DNA of 64,000 nucleotides from Paracoccus salsus. GTDB taxonomy: Bacteria; Pseudomonadota; Alphaproteobacteria; Rhodobacterales; Rhodobacteraceae. The stretch is from NCBI RefSeq assembly GCF_021556615.1, contig NZ_JAKGGD010000006.1, positions 186,001 to 250,000 of the forward strand, given 5' to 3'. A program made the position numbers and the translations under genes. The notes under the pieces are model-generated. The model was not told the origin of the DNA, searched no databases, and saw nothing but the letters and a program-made list of their open reading frames with translations. Below are positions 44,847-55,427 of this stretch, one piece after another; within the stretch, counting starts at the first letter, position 1; each line of letters starts with the position of its first letter.

Positions 44847-45803
44847 TCACTCGTCGCCGGACGTCGCCCGCTCTGCCTCCGGAGGCGCGGTTGCGCGCGC
44901 GGGCGCAGCGACCGACCCCGGCAGGCGCAGCCTGACGCGCTTGATGCGGCGGGGGTCGGCATCGACGACCTCGAACTCGGCGCCGGAATCATGGGCGATC
45001 ACCTCGCCGCGCAGCGGCACCCGGCCGGTCAGCATGAAAATCAGCCCGCCAAGCGTATCGACCTCTTCGTCCTCGTCCTCGCTGGCCAGCTTGAGCCCGG
45101 TCTCGGCCTCGACCTCGCTCAACGGCGCCCGGGCCTGGATCAGCCACTGGCCCGGCTTTTCCGCGACCCACAGCCCGCCCTCGACCTCGTCATGCTCGTC
45201 CTCGATCTCGCCGATGACCTGCTCGATCAGATCCTCGATCGTCACCAGCCCGTCAACGCCACCGTATTCGTCGATCACCAGCGCCATGTGCGACCGTTTC
45301 TGCTGCATCTGCTGCAACAGCACGCCGATCGGCATCGAAGGCGGAACATACAGCAGAGGGCGCAGCATCGGGCGCAGCGTGAACTTGCCGCCCTTGCCGA
45401 AGCCATGCTTCAGCGCAAGGTCCTTGAGGTGGATCAGCCCCAGCGGGCTGTCCAGCGTTCCGCGAAAGACCGGCACCCGCGAGAAGCCATGCTCGCGAAA
45501 CATCTCGACCAGATCCTCAAGCGTCACGTTCAGCGGCGCTGCGATGATCTCGGCCTTGGGGATCGCGACGTCATCGACGCGCATCCGTCGCAGGTTGACC
45601 ATGCCGGGCGCCGGCGCCGCGACGGGGCGATCCTGTTCCTGGTGGTCCTCGTCGCCCTCGTCCGAACCGGTCAGAGCATCGAAGAATCGACCGAAGAAAC
45701 CGCGGGAGCTGGGCAGATCGCGCCCGTCTCCTCCGCAGCCATCGGCGGGGGCGGCAGCGTCATCGCCCAGAAAATGTTCGGGTAATCGGGACTCGGCGTT
45801 CAT
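44847..45803 (-). CDS. corC: CorC/HlyC-family CBS-domain protein
   Basis: 318 residues. After an acidic, probably disordered N-terminus (about 1-65) come two CBS motifs (VDDVAIPKAEIIAAP and LYVPPSMPIGVLLQQMQQ, with the strand DEYGGVDGLVTIEDLIEQVIGEI). A CorC_HlyC transporter-associated domain fills the C-terminal part (TLGGLIFMLTGRVPLRGE). There is no DUF21 membrane domain, so this is the soluble CorC (YbeX) type implicated in Mg/Co efflux and ribosome biology. The start overlaps the ybeY stop by one base in the conserved phoH-ybeY-corC order. Confidence 0.93.
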   Translation of the reverse strand: MNAESRLPEHFLGDDAAAPADGCGGDGRDLPSSRGFFGRFFDALTGSDEGDEDHQEQDRPVAAPAPGMVNLRRMRVDDVAIPKAEIIAAPLNVTLEDLVEMFREHGFSRVPVFRGTLDSPLGLIHLKDLALKHGFGKGGKFTLRPMLRPLLYVPPSMPIGVLLQQMQQKRSHMALVIDEYGGVDGLVTIEDLIEQVIGEIEDEHDEVEGGLWVAEKPGQWLIQARAPLSEVEAETGLKLASEDEDEEVDTLGGLIFMLTGRVPLRGEVIAHDSGAEFEVVDADPRRIKRVRLRLPGSVAAPARATAPPEAERATSGDE

Positions 45804-46297
45804 CAGACCTTCTCATGATAGGGATCGGGGATATCCAGCGATTGCAGGATCGAACGCTCGGCTGCCTCCATGGTTTCGGCATCGGCGTCGTTCAGGTGAT
45901 CATAGCCCAGCAGATGCAGTGTGGCATGCACCAGCAGATGGGTGACGTGATCGGCGAAAGGCTTTTGCTGCCCGCGGGCTTCGGCCAGGCAGGTGTCGTA
46001 GGCGATGGCGATGTCGCCCAGCTCGTCCGTGTCGGGCGGCAGGGGCCGTGCGCCCGGGTCACGGGGCGCATGTTCGACCGAAGGCCATGAAAGCACGTTG
46101 GTCGCCTGCGGCTTGCCGCGGAAATCGGCATTCAGAGCCGCGATCCGCTTGTCATCGCAGCCCATGACGACCACATCGCCCGCGATCCCATGCCAGCGCA
46201 GCGCAGCGGACACTGCGCCCGCGGCGAGCCCCTCAAGTCCTGCTTCGTCCCATCGGTCATCCTCGATGACGCAATCGGCGGTGATCTCGTCAGGCAT
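45803..46297 (-). CDS. ybeY: Endoribonuclease YbeY
   Basis: 164 residues from MPDEITADC at 46297. The zinc-binding motif HATLHLLGYDH (HxxxHxxGxDH) is present near residue 127, with the RGKPQATNVLSWP family segment. YbeY matures the 3' end of 16S rRNA and takes part in 70S quality control. It overlaps phoH by 8 bases and touches corC, matching the widely conserved phoH-ybeY-corC operon. Confidence 0.95.
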   Translation of the reverse strand: MPDEITADCVIEDDRWDEAGLEGLAAGAVSAALRWHGIAGDVVVMGCDDKRIAALNADFRGKPQATNVLSWPSVEHAPRDPGARPLPPDTDELGDIAIAYDTCLAEARGQQKPFADHVTHLLVHATLHLLGYDHLNDADAETMEAAERSILQSLDIPDPYHEKV

Positions 46298-47369
46298 GGT
46301 CGCTTCGTATTGCCCGTCGCGGCACGTACTGGCCGCGCGGCCCCTCGGTATCGCCGCGCGCGATCGCGGCGGCATCCTCGGCATCATAGGCATCGATGAT
46401 CCGCGCCACAAGCGGGTGACGCACAACGTCGCGTGCGGTGAAATAGCTGAAGCTGATTCCCTTGACCTGGTCGAGGATGCGCTCGGCATCGACCAGCCCC
46501 GACTGCATGCCGCGCGGCAGGTCGATCTGGCTGCGGTCGCCGGTGATGACCATCCGCGAGCCTTCCCCCAGACGCGTCAGGAACATCTTCATCTGCATCT
46601 GTGTGGCGTTCTGCGCTTCGTCCAGAACGACGAAGGCGTTGGCAAGCGTTCGCCCGCGCATGAAGGCCAAAGGCGCGATCTCGATGCGCTTTTCCTCCAT
46701 CAGCTTCTGCATCTGCTTGCCGGGCAGGAAATCGTTCAGCGCGTCGTAAAGCGGCTGCATGTAGGGATCGACCTTTTCCTTCATGTCCCCGGGCAGAAAG
46801 CCCAGGCGCTCTCCGGCCTCGACGGCCGGGCGCGAGAGGATGATCTTGTCCACATGGCCGTTGATCAGCATGGTCACGCCGACCGCGACGGCCAGATAGG
46901 TCTTGCCGGTCCCGGCGGGTCCGATGCCGAAGGCCAGCTCGTTCTCGAACAGCGCGCGGACATAGGATTTCTGCGCGTCGGTGCGCGGTTCGACCGATTT
47001 CTTGCGGGTGCGAAGCTCGTAATTGCCGGCCGAGAACATCTCGATCTGCTCGGCCGGGCTGGTCTCGGTCGTGCCATCGATGCCCATGCGCAGCGCGGCT
47101 TCGACCTCGGCCAGGCTGACGGCCTTGCCCTGCTCGAGCCTGCCATAGAGGCCGCGCAGCAACTGCGCCGCCTCGGCCTGCGCCTCGGGTCCGCCGACGA
47201 CGGCAAGCTGGTTGCCGCGGCGCAGAATATGGATGCCGAGGGCCTCCTCGATGCGCGCCAGATGACGGTCATTGGCACCGCACAGGTCGATGAGAAGCCG
47301 GTTGTCGGGAAATTCCAGCAGGGTTTCGCTTGGGTGGGTCGCGACGGGGGGCGTTGGGGTCAGGCCCAA
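46290..47369 (-). CDS. phoH: PhoH-family ATPase
   Basis: About 359 residues. The N-terminal KH-like RNA-binding segment (NRLLIDLCGANDRHLARIEEALGIHI) precedes the ATPase domain, with Walker A GPAGTGKTYLAVAVG, PAVEAGERLGFLPGDMKEK, and AFVVLDEAQNAT as Walker B. No ATG lies near the conserved N-terminus; the only upstream Met codons would add about 38 unmatched residues. TTG at 47369 has GGAG 6 bases ahead (GCTGGAGATCAAT) and gives LGLTPTPPVATHP, so I favour it. Members are thought to assist RNA or ribosome maturation, in keeping with ybeY. Confidence 0.9.
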   Translation of the reverse strand: MGLTPTPPVATHPSETLLEFPDNRLLIDLCGANDRHLARIEEALGIHILRRGNQLAVVGGPEAQAEAAQLLRGLYGRLEQGKAVSLAEVEAALRMGIDGTTETSPAEQIEMFSAGNYELRTRKKSVEPRTDAQKSYVRALFENELAFGIGPAGTGKTYLAVAVGVTMLINGHVDKIILSRPAVEAGERLGFLPGDMKEKVDPYMQPLYDALNDFLPGKQMQKLMEEKRIEIAPLAFMRGRTLANAFVVLDEAQNATQMQMKMFLTRLGEGSRMVITGDRSQIDLPRGMQSGLVDAERILDQVKGISFSYFTARDVVRHPLVARIIDAYDAEDAAAIARGDTEGPRGQYVPRRAIRSDHA

Positions 47370-47526
47370 ATTGATCTCCAGCTTAATCCTCTGTGCATAT
47401 GGTGGCGATCCGAAGGGATTCGCACAAGCGCATGTTGGCAGATCTTGCGGCAAAGCTGCCACCCCGGGCGGCATCGTGGGCAAGATACGGCCCGATGGCG
47501 CCCGGCGCAGCGGCAGCGCGGACCCG

Positions 47527-48237
47527 TCATGCCCCGGTTTTCCCCAGGAACTCTGCCAGAAGCGCGGCCTTGTCCATGGCGGCGACCGGGCCGTCCCAGA
47601 CGATCCGCCCGTCCTGCAGCATCGCCACCCGGTCGCCGATGGCCCGCACCGAGGTCATGTCGTGGGTGATGGTGACCGCGGTCGCGCCGGTCTCGCGCAC
47701 GATTCCCCTGATCAGTTCGTTGATTCGGCGGGCGCGGATCGGGTCCAGCCCGGTGGTCGGCTCGTCGAAGAAGATCAATTGCGGGTCGTCGGCGATGGCG
47801 CGGGCCAGGCCGACGCGCTTGGCCATGCCGCCGGACAGCTCGGCCGGCATCAGCCCGGCGGTTTCGGGCCCAAGGCCCACCCGTGCCAGTTTCTCGACGG
47901 CGATCGCGCGCGCCCGCTGATCGCTCATGCGCTGGCGCAGCCGGAAGGCCACGTTCTGCCACACAGTCAGGCTGTCGAACAGCGCGCCGCCCTGGAACAG
48001 CATCCCGAAATGGCGCAGGAAGTCCGGCCGCGATCCGGCGTCCAGCCGACGCCCCTGCCACAGCACCTCGCCCGCGTCAGGCGCGGTCAGGCCGAGGATG
48101 CATTTCATCAGAACGGACTTGCCGGTGCCCGACTGGCCGATCACGCACAGGCTTTCGCCCTGGCGCACGGTCAGGTCGACCCCCGCAAGCACAGGCTTGC
48201 TGCCGAAGGATTTCGTCAGGCCACGTATCTCGATCAC
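47527..48237 (-). CDS. mlaF: Mla-type lipid transport ATPase (ABC)
   Basis: 236 residues. Walker A IGQSGTGKSVLMKCI, Q-loop GMLFQGGALFDSLTVWQN, signature AELSGGMAKRVGLARAI and Walker B LIFFDEPTTGLDP are all present. The FQGGALFDSL wording is typical of MlaF/Ttg2A/MCE ATPases that move phospholipids between the membranes. I start at GTG 48237, which overlaps the mlaE stop as GTGA; the longer frame is antisense-like. Paired with the MlaE permease. The substrate-binding MlaD and other Mla components are not in the window. Confidence 0.93.
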   Translation of the reverse strand: MIEIRGLTKSFGSKPVLAGVDLTVRQGESLCVIGQSGTGKSVLMKCILGLTAPDAGEVLWQGRRLDAGSRPDFLRHFGMLFQGGALFDSLTVWQNVAFRLRQRMSDQRARAIAVEKLARVGLGPETAGLMPAELSGGMAKRVGLARAIADDPQLIFFDEPTTGLDPIRARRINELIRGIVRETGATAVTITHDMTSVRAIGDRVAMLQDGRIVWDGPVAAMDKAALLAEFLGKTGA

Positions 48238-48998
48238 CGGAAGAACAGCCCGGTCAGCAGGAAGTTTGCGGCCAGAATGCCCACCGCAGCAGCCACGACA
48301 GCGGATTTCGTGGCGCGCCCGACGCCTTCGGCACCGCGGCTTGATCGCATTCCGAACCAGCACCCGGCGACCGCGACGATCAGCCCGAAGGCCGCGCCCT
48401 TGATCAGGCCGGACAGCACGTCCCAACGCTCGAGGTAGGCCCAGCTGTTGGCCAGATAGGCGGTCGAGTTGAAGCCCAGTGAATTCGTGCCGATCAGCCA
48501 GCCCCCCATGATCCCGATGCTGTCTCCGACCGCGACCAGCAGCGGCACGGTCAGCACCGCCGCCCACAGGCGCGGCGTCACCAGCCAGCGTATCGGGTCG
48601 GTGGACAGGGTGACCAGCGCGTCGATCTGTTCGGTGACCTTCATGGTTCCGATCTCGGCGGCGATGGAGCTGGCGACGCGCGCCGCGACCATCAGCCCGC
48701 CCAGAACCGGGCCAAGCTCGCGCACCATGCCGATGGCGACGATGGCGGGCACCACGTCGCTGGCCTGGAACCGCGCGCCGCCCGAATGGATCTGCAACGC
48801 CAACGCCGCGCCGGTGAACAGCGCCGTCAGACCGACCACAGGCAGGGACAACCAGCCGATCTGCAACAGTTGCGTGGCAAAGGCGCGGGGATAAAAGGGC
48901 CGCAGCCGGAACAGCCCGCGCGCCGTGAACAGCATGACCGCCCCGCAGGCGCGCACCGTCCGCAAAGCGGCGCGTCCGGTCAGGCGGACAGGGTTCAC
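48234..48998 (-). CDS. mlaE: MlaE-family ABC permease
   Basis: 254 residues with five or six membrane segments. It carries the MlaE core: FTGAALALQIHSGGARFQA, MVRELGPVLGGLMVAARVASSIAAEIGTMKVTEQIDAL, and RLWAAVLTVPLLVAVGDS. It partners MlaF in phospholipid trafficking at the inner membrane. The start is GTG at 48998, overlapping the alr stop as GTGA. Because both junctions overlap, translation of alr, mlaE and mlaF is likely coupled. Confidence 0.94.
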   Translation of the reverse strand: MNPVRLTGRAALRTVRACGAVMLFTARGLFRLRPFYPRAFATQLLQIGWLSLPVVGLTALFTGAALALQIHSGGARFQASDVVPAIVAIGMVRELGPVLGGLMVAARVASSIAAEIGTMKVTEQIDALVTLSTDPIRWLVTPRLWAAVLTVPLLVAVGDSIGIMGGWLIGTNSLGFNSTAYLANSWAYLERWDVLSGLIKGAAFGLIVAVAGCWFGMRSSRGAEGVGRATKSAVVAAAVGILAANFLLTGLFFR

Positions 48999-50011
48999 AG
49001 GTAGATCCGCTCGTAACGCTGGCGAAGCGCCGTCAGGATTTCATAGCCGATCGTCCCGGCATGGTCGGCCAGCACGTCGATCGGCTGTTCGGGGCAGATC
49101 AGATCCAGGCGATCGGGAACCGTTTCCAGGTCGGTCACATCCGCCGTCACCAGATCCATCGAGACGCGCCCGACGATCGGACAGGCGACCCCGTCGGCAA
49201 AGAGACTGGCCCCGCTGGAGGACAGCGCCCGCAGGATACCGTCCGCATACCCGGCCGCAACCGTCGCGATCCGGCGCGGCGCCCCGGCGGTCCAGGTCGC
49301 ACCATAGCCCACGAATTCTCCAGGCAGGACGGGACGTGTCTGGATCACCGGCAGCGACAGCCGCACCACCGGCTGCGCGTCCGCGAACGGCATCCCGCCA
49401 TAAAGACCCACGCCCGGCCGCACGAGGTCGAAATGGTAGTCCGGCCCCAGCAGGATGCCCCCGGTCGCAGCCAGCGACAACGGCACGTCGCAGCCTTGGG
49501 TCATGTCGCGGAAGGCCTGCAACTGTGCGGCGTTGGCCGGGTGATCCGGCTCGTCGGCGCAGGCCAGGTGCGACATGATGAAGGCCGGTTTCAGGGCCAG
49601 CACCTCGGCGCGGATCGCCGACCATTCGGCCGCCTCCATGCCCAGCCTGTTCATGCCGCTGTCCAGCTGGATCGCGAACGGCAGGCACGGGCGCATCGCG
49701 CGGTCGCGGAAGAATTGCTCGGCGCTGTTCAGCACCGGCACCAGCCCGTCCAGATCCGCGCCCGCCATGTGACCCGACAGCACGTTGATGCGTGCGTCGT
49801 CAGGCAGATGTGGGCGGATCGCCCGGCCCTCCTTGGCCAGCGCCACGAAGAACTCGCGCGCGCCCGCCTGATACAGCGCCGCGACGATCCGGGCGGCGCC
49901 CAGCCCGTAGCCGTCGGCCTTGACCACCGCCGCCGCGCGCGCGCCCGGCGCCCTGGCCGCCAGCGCCTTCCAGTTGGCCACGATGGCCGATATGTCGATC
50001 TGCAACGCCAT
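48995..50011 (-). CDS. alr: Alanine racemase
   Basis: 338 residues from MALQIDISAIV at 50011. The frame extends to 50161 with a basic, unmatched leader that would also overlap the pccB promoter. PLP is bound by Lys31 in VVKADGYGLGA. The second catalytic base is the Tyr in EFVGYGATW, and LDSGMNRLG is the family strand. It interconverts L- and D-alanine for peptidoglycan. It heads a three-gene overlapping unit with mlaE and mlaF, an unusual pairing of cell-wall and outer-membrane lipid functions. Confidence 0.95.
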   Translation of the reverse strand: MALQIDISAIVANWKALAARAPGARAAAVVKADGYGLGAARIVAALYQAGAREFFVALAKEGRAIRPHLPDDARINVLSGHMAGADLDGLVPVLNSAEQFFRDRAMRPCLPFAIQLDSGMNRLGMEAAEWSAIRAEVLALKPAFIMSHLACADEPDHPANAAQLQAFRDMTQGCDVPLSLAATGGILLGPDYHFDLVRPGVGLYGGMPFADAQPVVRLSLPVIQTRPVLPGEFVGYGATWTAGAPRRIATVAAGYADGILRALSSSGASLFADGVACPIVGRVSMDLVTADVTDLETVPDRLDLICPEQPIDVLADHAGTIGYEILTALRQRYERIYL

Positions 50012-50119
50012 TCCGGTGGCTTGCCCCCCAGCCCGCGCGAGGTCAAGAGGGGTCGGCGCGCAGCCCTGTTTCGGCGTCGTTCGCGATTTTGCAGTTTGCC
50101 GCGGATCACCGCCGCATAG

Positions 50120-50127
50120 TTTGCAAA
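50120..50127. promoter_or_regulatory. TTTGCAAA box, candidate PccR site upstream of pccB
   Basis: TTTGCAAA is perfect here, with two further TTTGC elements at 50088 and 50095. In R. sphaeroides the short-chain acyl-CoA regulator PccR is reported to bind two TTTGCAAA copies spaced by 4 bases. Here only one full copy is seen, 72 bases before pccB, so the assignment is tentative. Confidence 0.4.
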
Positions 50128-50198
50128 TTTTCCTGATTTTTCTTTTCCGCGCCCGCGACACAGGCTAGCGTTCCGCAACCAAACCGGGAGGGTCCGCG

Positions 50199-51731
50199 AT
50201 GAAAGACATTCTGCAAGAGCTGGAGCGCCGCCGCGACGAAGCCCGCCTGGGTGGCGGACAGCGCCGCATCGACGCACAGCACACGCGCGGCAAGCTGACC
50301 GCCCGCGAACGGATCGACCTGTTGCTGGACGAAGGCAGCTTCGAGGAATTCGACATGTTCGTGGCCCATCGCAGCACCGATTTCGGCATGGAGGACGATC
50401 GCCCCTACGGCGACGGGGTGGTGACCGGCTGGGGCACCATCAACGGGCGCATGGCCTATGTCTTCAGCCAGGATTTCACCGTCTTCGGCGGCTCGCTGTC
50501 GGAAACCCATGCCCAGAAGATCTGCAAGATCATGGACATGGCGATGCAGAACGGCGCCCCGGTGATCGGCCTGAACGATTCGGGCGGCGCGCGCATCCAG
50601 GAAGGCGTGGCCAGCCTCGCGGGATATGCCGACGTGTTCCAGCGCAACATCATGGCGTCCGGGGTGATCCCGCAGATCAGCGTCATCATGGGGCCCTGCG
50701 CGGGCGGCGCGGTCTATTCGCCGGCCATGACCGACTTCATCTTCATGGTGAAGGATACCAGCTACATGTTCGTCACCGGTCCCGACGTGGTCAAGACCGT
50801 GACCAACGAGGTGGTCACCGCCGAACAGCTTGGCGGGGCCTCGACCCACACCCGGAAATCCTCGGTGGCCGATGGCGCGTTCGAGGACGATGTCGAAGCC
50901 CTGTCCGAGATCCGCCGCCTGTTCGATTTCCTGCCCATGAACAACCGCGGCACCGTGCCTGTCCGCCCCTTCTTCGACGACCCGGCGCGGATCGAGGAAA
51001 GCCTCGACACGCTGATCCCCGACAATCCGAACCAGCCCTACGACATGAAGGAGCTGATCGTTAAGGTCGCGGACGAGGGCGATTTCTACGAGATCCAGAA
51101 GGATTTCGCCGCCAACATCATCACCGGCTTCATCCGGCTGGAAGGCCGTACCGTGGGCGTTGTCGCCAACCAGCCCATGGTGCTGGCGGGGTGCCTGGAC
51201 ATCGACAGTTCGCGCAAGGCGGCGCGCTTCGTGCGCTTCTGCGACGCCTTCGAGATTCCGATCCTGACCTTCGTCGACGTTCCGGGCTTCCTGCCGGGCA
51301 CGGGCCAGGAATATGGCGGCGTCATCAAGCACGGCGCGAAACTGCTGTTCGCCTATGGCGAGGCGACGGTGCCGAAGGTCACGGTCATCACCCGCAAGGC
51401 CTATGGCGGCGCCTATGACGTGATGGCCTCCAAGCATCTGCGCGGCGATTTCAACTATGCCTGGCCGACCGCCGAGATCGCGGTGATGGGCGCCAAGGGC
51501 GCGGTCGAGATCCTGTATCGCAGCGAGCTGGGCGACGCCGAGAAGATCGCGGCGCGCACCAGGGATTACGAGGACCGCTTTGCAAATCCCTTCGTCGCCG
51601 CCGAAAAGGGCTTCATCGACGAGGTGATCCAGCCGCACAGCACGCGCCGCAGGGTCGCGCGCGCCTTCGCCAGCCTGCGCAGCAAGAAACTGTCGAATCC
51701 GTGGAAGAAGCACGACAACATTCCTCTGTAA
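50199..51731 (+). CDS. pccB: Propionyl-CoA carboxylase beta (carboxyltransferase) subunit
   Basis: 510 residues. It transfers the carboxyl group from biotin on PccA to propionyl-CoA, giving (S)-methylmalonyl-CoA. Crotonase-fold signatures appear: [42 protein letters not shown], then [13 protein letters not shown] and [18 protein letters not shown] in the second half. The C-terminus HDNIPL is typical of the family. The start has GGGAGG nearby. It opens the propionate cluster, with pccA 1.6 kb downstream on the same strand. Confidence 0.97.
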   Translation: MKDILQELERRRDEARLGGGQRRIDAQHTRGKLTARERIDLLLDEGSFEEFDMFVAHRSTDFGMEDDRPYGDGVVTGWGTINGRMAYVFSQDFTVFGGSLSETHAQKICKIMDMAMQNGAPVIGLNDSGGARIQEGVASLAGYADVFQRNIMASGVIPQISVIMGPCAGGAVYSPAMTDFIFMVKDTSYMFVTGPDVVKTVTNEVVTAEQLGGASTHTRKSSVADGAFEDDVEALSEIRRLFDFLPMNNRGTVPVRPFFDDPARIEESLDTLIPDNPNQPYDMKELIVKVADEGDFYEIQKDFAANIITGFIRLEGRTVGVVANQPMVLAGCLDIDSSRKAARFVRFCDAFEIPILTFVDVPGFLPGTGQEYGGVIKHGAKLLFAYGEATVPKVTVITRKAYGGAYDVMASKHLRGDFNYAWPTAEIAVMGAKGAVEILYRSELGDAEKIAARTRDYEDRFANPFVAAEKGFIDEVIQPHSTRRRVARAFASLRSKKLSNPWKKHDNIPL

Positions 51732-51935
51732 GTCGCGGATATCCATGCAAATGCACATCTTTGTGAATGATGCAGTGCCGCCACAGCAAGGCGGGCTTCT
51801 GCGGATGACCTCAAAAGGCTGCTGTCTGGGACGCCGGCGCGTGGCTATCATCGCGCCGGGGCCGGCTCGTCAAGAAGCGGGCCCAACCTTGAGCAGCCGG
51901 GCGCAGGGTCGCCCGATTTACAGGAGCAAGACACC

Positions 51936-52079
51936 ATGTCGAAGAAGATCATCCTCGGGCTTGTGCTGGTTTCGGCCTTTGCCGCCTGCCAGCGCCAGCA
52001 GCCGCAGGTCGATGTCTATCAGCCCACCGGCGGCCCGGTCACGGCCGAGCCTGTCTATCAGGGCAAATACGGCAGTTGA
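51936..52079 (+). CDS. Small putative lipoprotein downstream of pccB
   Basis: 47 residues starting at ATG 51936 with CAGGAGCAAG ahead. It begins MSKKIILGLVLVSAFAAC, a short basic n-region, a hydrophobic core and a lipobox-like FAAC. The mature part is only about 30 residues (QRQQPQVDVYQPTGG and so on), rich in Gln, Pro, Val and Tyr. It would be a membrane-anchored mini-lipoprotein. I do not recognise a named family. It lies between pccB and pccA, about 200 bases after pccB. Confidence 0.65.
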   Translation: MSKKIILGLVLVSAFAACQRQQPQVDVYQPTGGPVTAEPVYQGKYGS

Positions 52080-52148
52080 GCCCATCCTGCGCGGGCGGGC
52101 CGACCGCCCGCGCAGTCCTGACCGGTGGCACGGCCCGCGAGCTGTGTC

Positions 52149-52571
52149 ATGCTGAAGCATCGCGGCTTTCCCGGCCGCCTTCCCGGTTCTGATTACCAGT
52201 TCACCATCCGCCGCGAGAACCGCAAGAAGGGCGCAACGCCCCTGGCGCGCCGCGAACGATTCAAGGACCGCAAGCCCGCCGACCGCCGCGCCGACACGGC
52301 TTTCCTCGCCGCGCTGATCGAGCATTTTGGCGACGAGCCCTTCGTGCGCGGCAATCTGGACGCCGGCCGCCTGTCCTGGCTGCTGGGGCGCGAGGTCAAG
52401 CCGGTCGGAGATCTGGACCCCATCGATTACGAACAGCTTCTGAGGGTCGACATGGCCGCCGCGGAAGCGTCGTTCCCCGAGATCTTCGTCAGGGACCAGC
52501 CGCCCGTGTCCGACTGGGACGACGGCGACGGCGACGGCGACGACGGCTGGCAAGATGACGGTGACCGCTGA
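52149..52571 (+). CDS. Hypothetical soluble protein between pccB and pccA
   Basis: About 140 residues starting MLKHRGFPGR at 52149; an ATG 24 bases upstream is an alternative. The N-terminal half is strongly basic (RRENRKKGATPLARRERFKDRK). The middle is helical (AFLAALIEHFGDEPFVRGNLDAGRLSWLLGREV), and the C-terminus ends in an Asp/Gly run (DDGDGDGDDGWQDDGD). No signal peptide or recognised catalytic motif. Its place between the carboxylase subunit genes suggests co-transcription, but the function is unknown. Confidence 0.6.
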   Translation: MLKHRGFPGRLPGSDYQFTIRRENRKKGATPLARRERFKDRKPADRRADTAFLAALIEHFGDEPFVRGNLDAGRLSWLLGREVKPVGDLDPIDYEQLLRVDMAAAEASFPEIFVRDQPPVSDWDDGDGDGDDGWQDDGDR

Positions 52572-52701
52572 TGCGCGATTTGCTGCTTGAGGCGACAGAT
52601 ACACAGCGTTGTCAGTTTTACTGCGCGTTTGGCTGTGCGATAGTGCGATGGCAATATCAACACTCGGCCCGGAACCGGGTCCAAACGACAGGCGACTATT
52701 C

Positions 52702-52941
52702 ATGCAGACATCATTCTTCTTCCGCCTTGCGGGCGTCACTCTTGTTGCTGCCGGCCTTTCGGCCTGTGCTCCTGGCTATCAGACAGGGCTTTCGCCCGAC
52801 GCGCAGCGCGCGGCCGGCGGCGCAGTTGCCGGTGCGGTCATCGCCAAGGCGCTGGACGAGGACATCGCGACCGGGGCTGCCCTTGGTGGCGCCGCCGGCG
52901 CTCTGTGCGACGATGCGGGCGTCTGCCAGCGCCGCTACTGA
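52702..52941 (+). CDS. Small glycine-zipper lipoprotein (first of a pair)
   Basis: 79 residues. Signal sequence MQTSFFFRLAGVTLVAAG with lipobox LSAC. The mature part has glycine-zipper repeats (AAGGAVAGAVIAKAL, AALGGAAGALCDDAG) and a cysteine pair near the end. These features suggest an outer-membrane or envelope lipoprotein of the glycine-zipper type. A paralogue follows 75 bases downstream. Function unknown. Confidence 0.78.
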   Translation: MQTSFFFRLAGVTLVAAGLSACAPGYQTGLSPDAQRAAGGAVAGAVIAKALDEDIATGAALGGAAGALCDDAGVCQRRY

Positions 52942-53016
52942 TCCGACAGGGCAAATCCACGCGCTTGGGCACAGCGCCCGCAGCGCTGTAGCCGATCCAA
53001 AGACAGGAATTCAGAA

Positions 53017-53229
53017 ATGTCCAGAACACTTGCCCTTATCGCATTCGTCGGCGCCACCGCGGTTGCCGGCTGCACTCAGGGGATCAATCCGACCGACATG
53101 GACCGCGCGATCATCGGCGCGGGCGTCGGCGCGACTGCGGCCCATGTCGGCGGCAAGAACGTCGTCAAGGGCGCCGCGATCGGCGGTGCGGCCGGCGCGC
53201 TGTGCGACGACGTGCGGCTGTGCGAGTAA
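53017..53229 (+). CDS. Small glycine-zipper lipoprotein (second of a pair)
   Basis: 70 residues. Signal sequence MSRTLALIAFVGATAVAG with lipobox VAGC. The mature part is shorter than its upstream paralogue but shares GAAIGGAAGALCDDVRLCE at the C-terminus. Clearly a tandem duplicate of the preceding gene that has diverged strongly in its middle portion. A terminator follows before pccA. Confidence 0.78.
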   Translation: MSRTLALIAFVGATAVAGCTQGINPTDMDRAIIGAGVGATAAHVGGKNVVKGAAIGGAAGALCDDVRLCE

Positions 53230-53277
53230 CACGACTGCGGCGCATCGTCTGACGGCGCGCGCCTTGCTTATCATTGA

Positions 53278-53313
53278 CCGTCCGGGGCGCGACCTGCCCC
53301 CGGGCGGTTTTTT
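53278..53313 (+). terminator. Terminator between the small lipoprotein pair and pccA
   Basis: CCGTCCGGGGC pairs imperfectly with GCCCCCGGGCGG (one G-U pair and one bulged base), followed by six T residues at 53308-53313. It ends 25 bases before pccA, so pccA is probably expressed from read-through or from its own promoter overlapping this structure. Confidence 0.8.
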
Positions 53314-53338
53314 CATGTCTTCTGGCCGGGGGTAGCCC

Positions 53339-55387
<2,049 letters not shown>

Positions 55388-55427
55388 GCCGGACCCGGCA
55401 CATGCGCGGCAACGCCCCGGCGCGGGG

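Noticed and set aside
51834-51859. 8-bp GC stem after pccB as a terminator
   Set aside because: Stem CCGGCGCG/CGCGCCGG lacks a T-run and is only moderately placed; not listed as a terminator.
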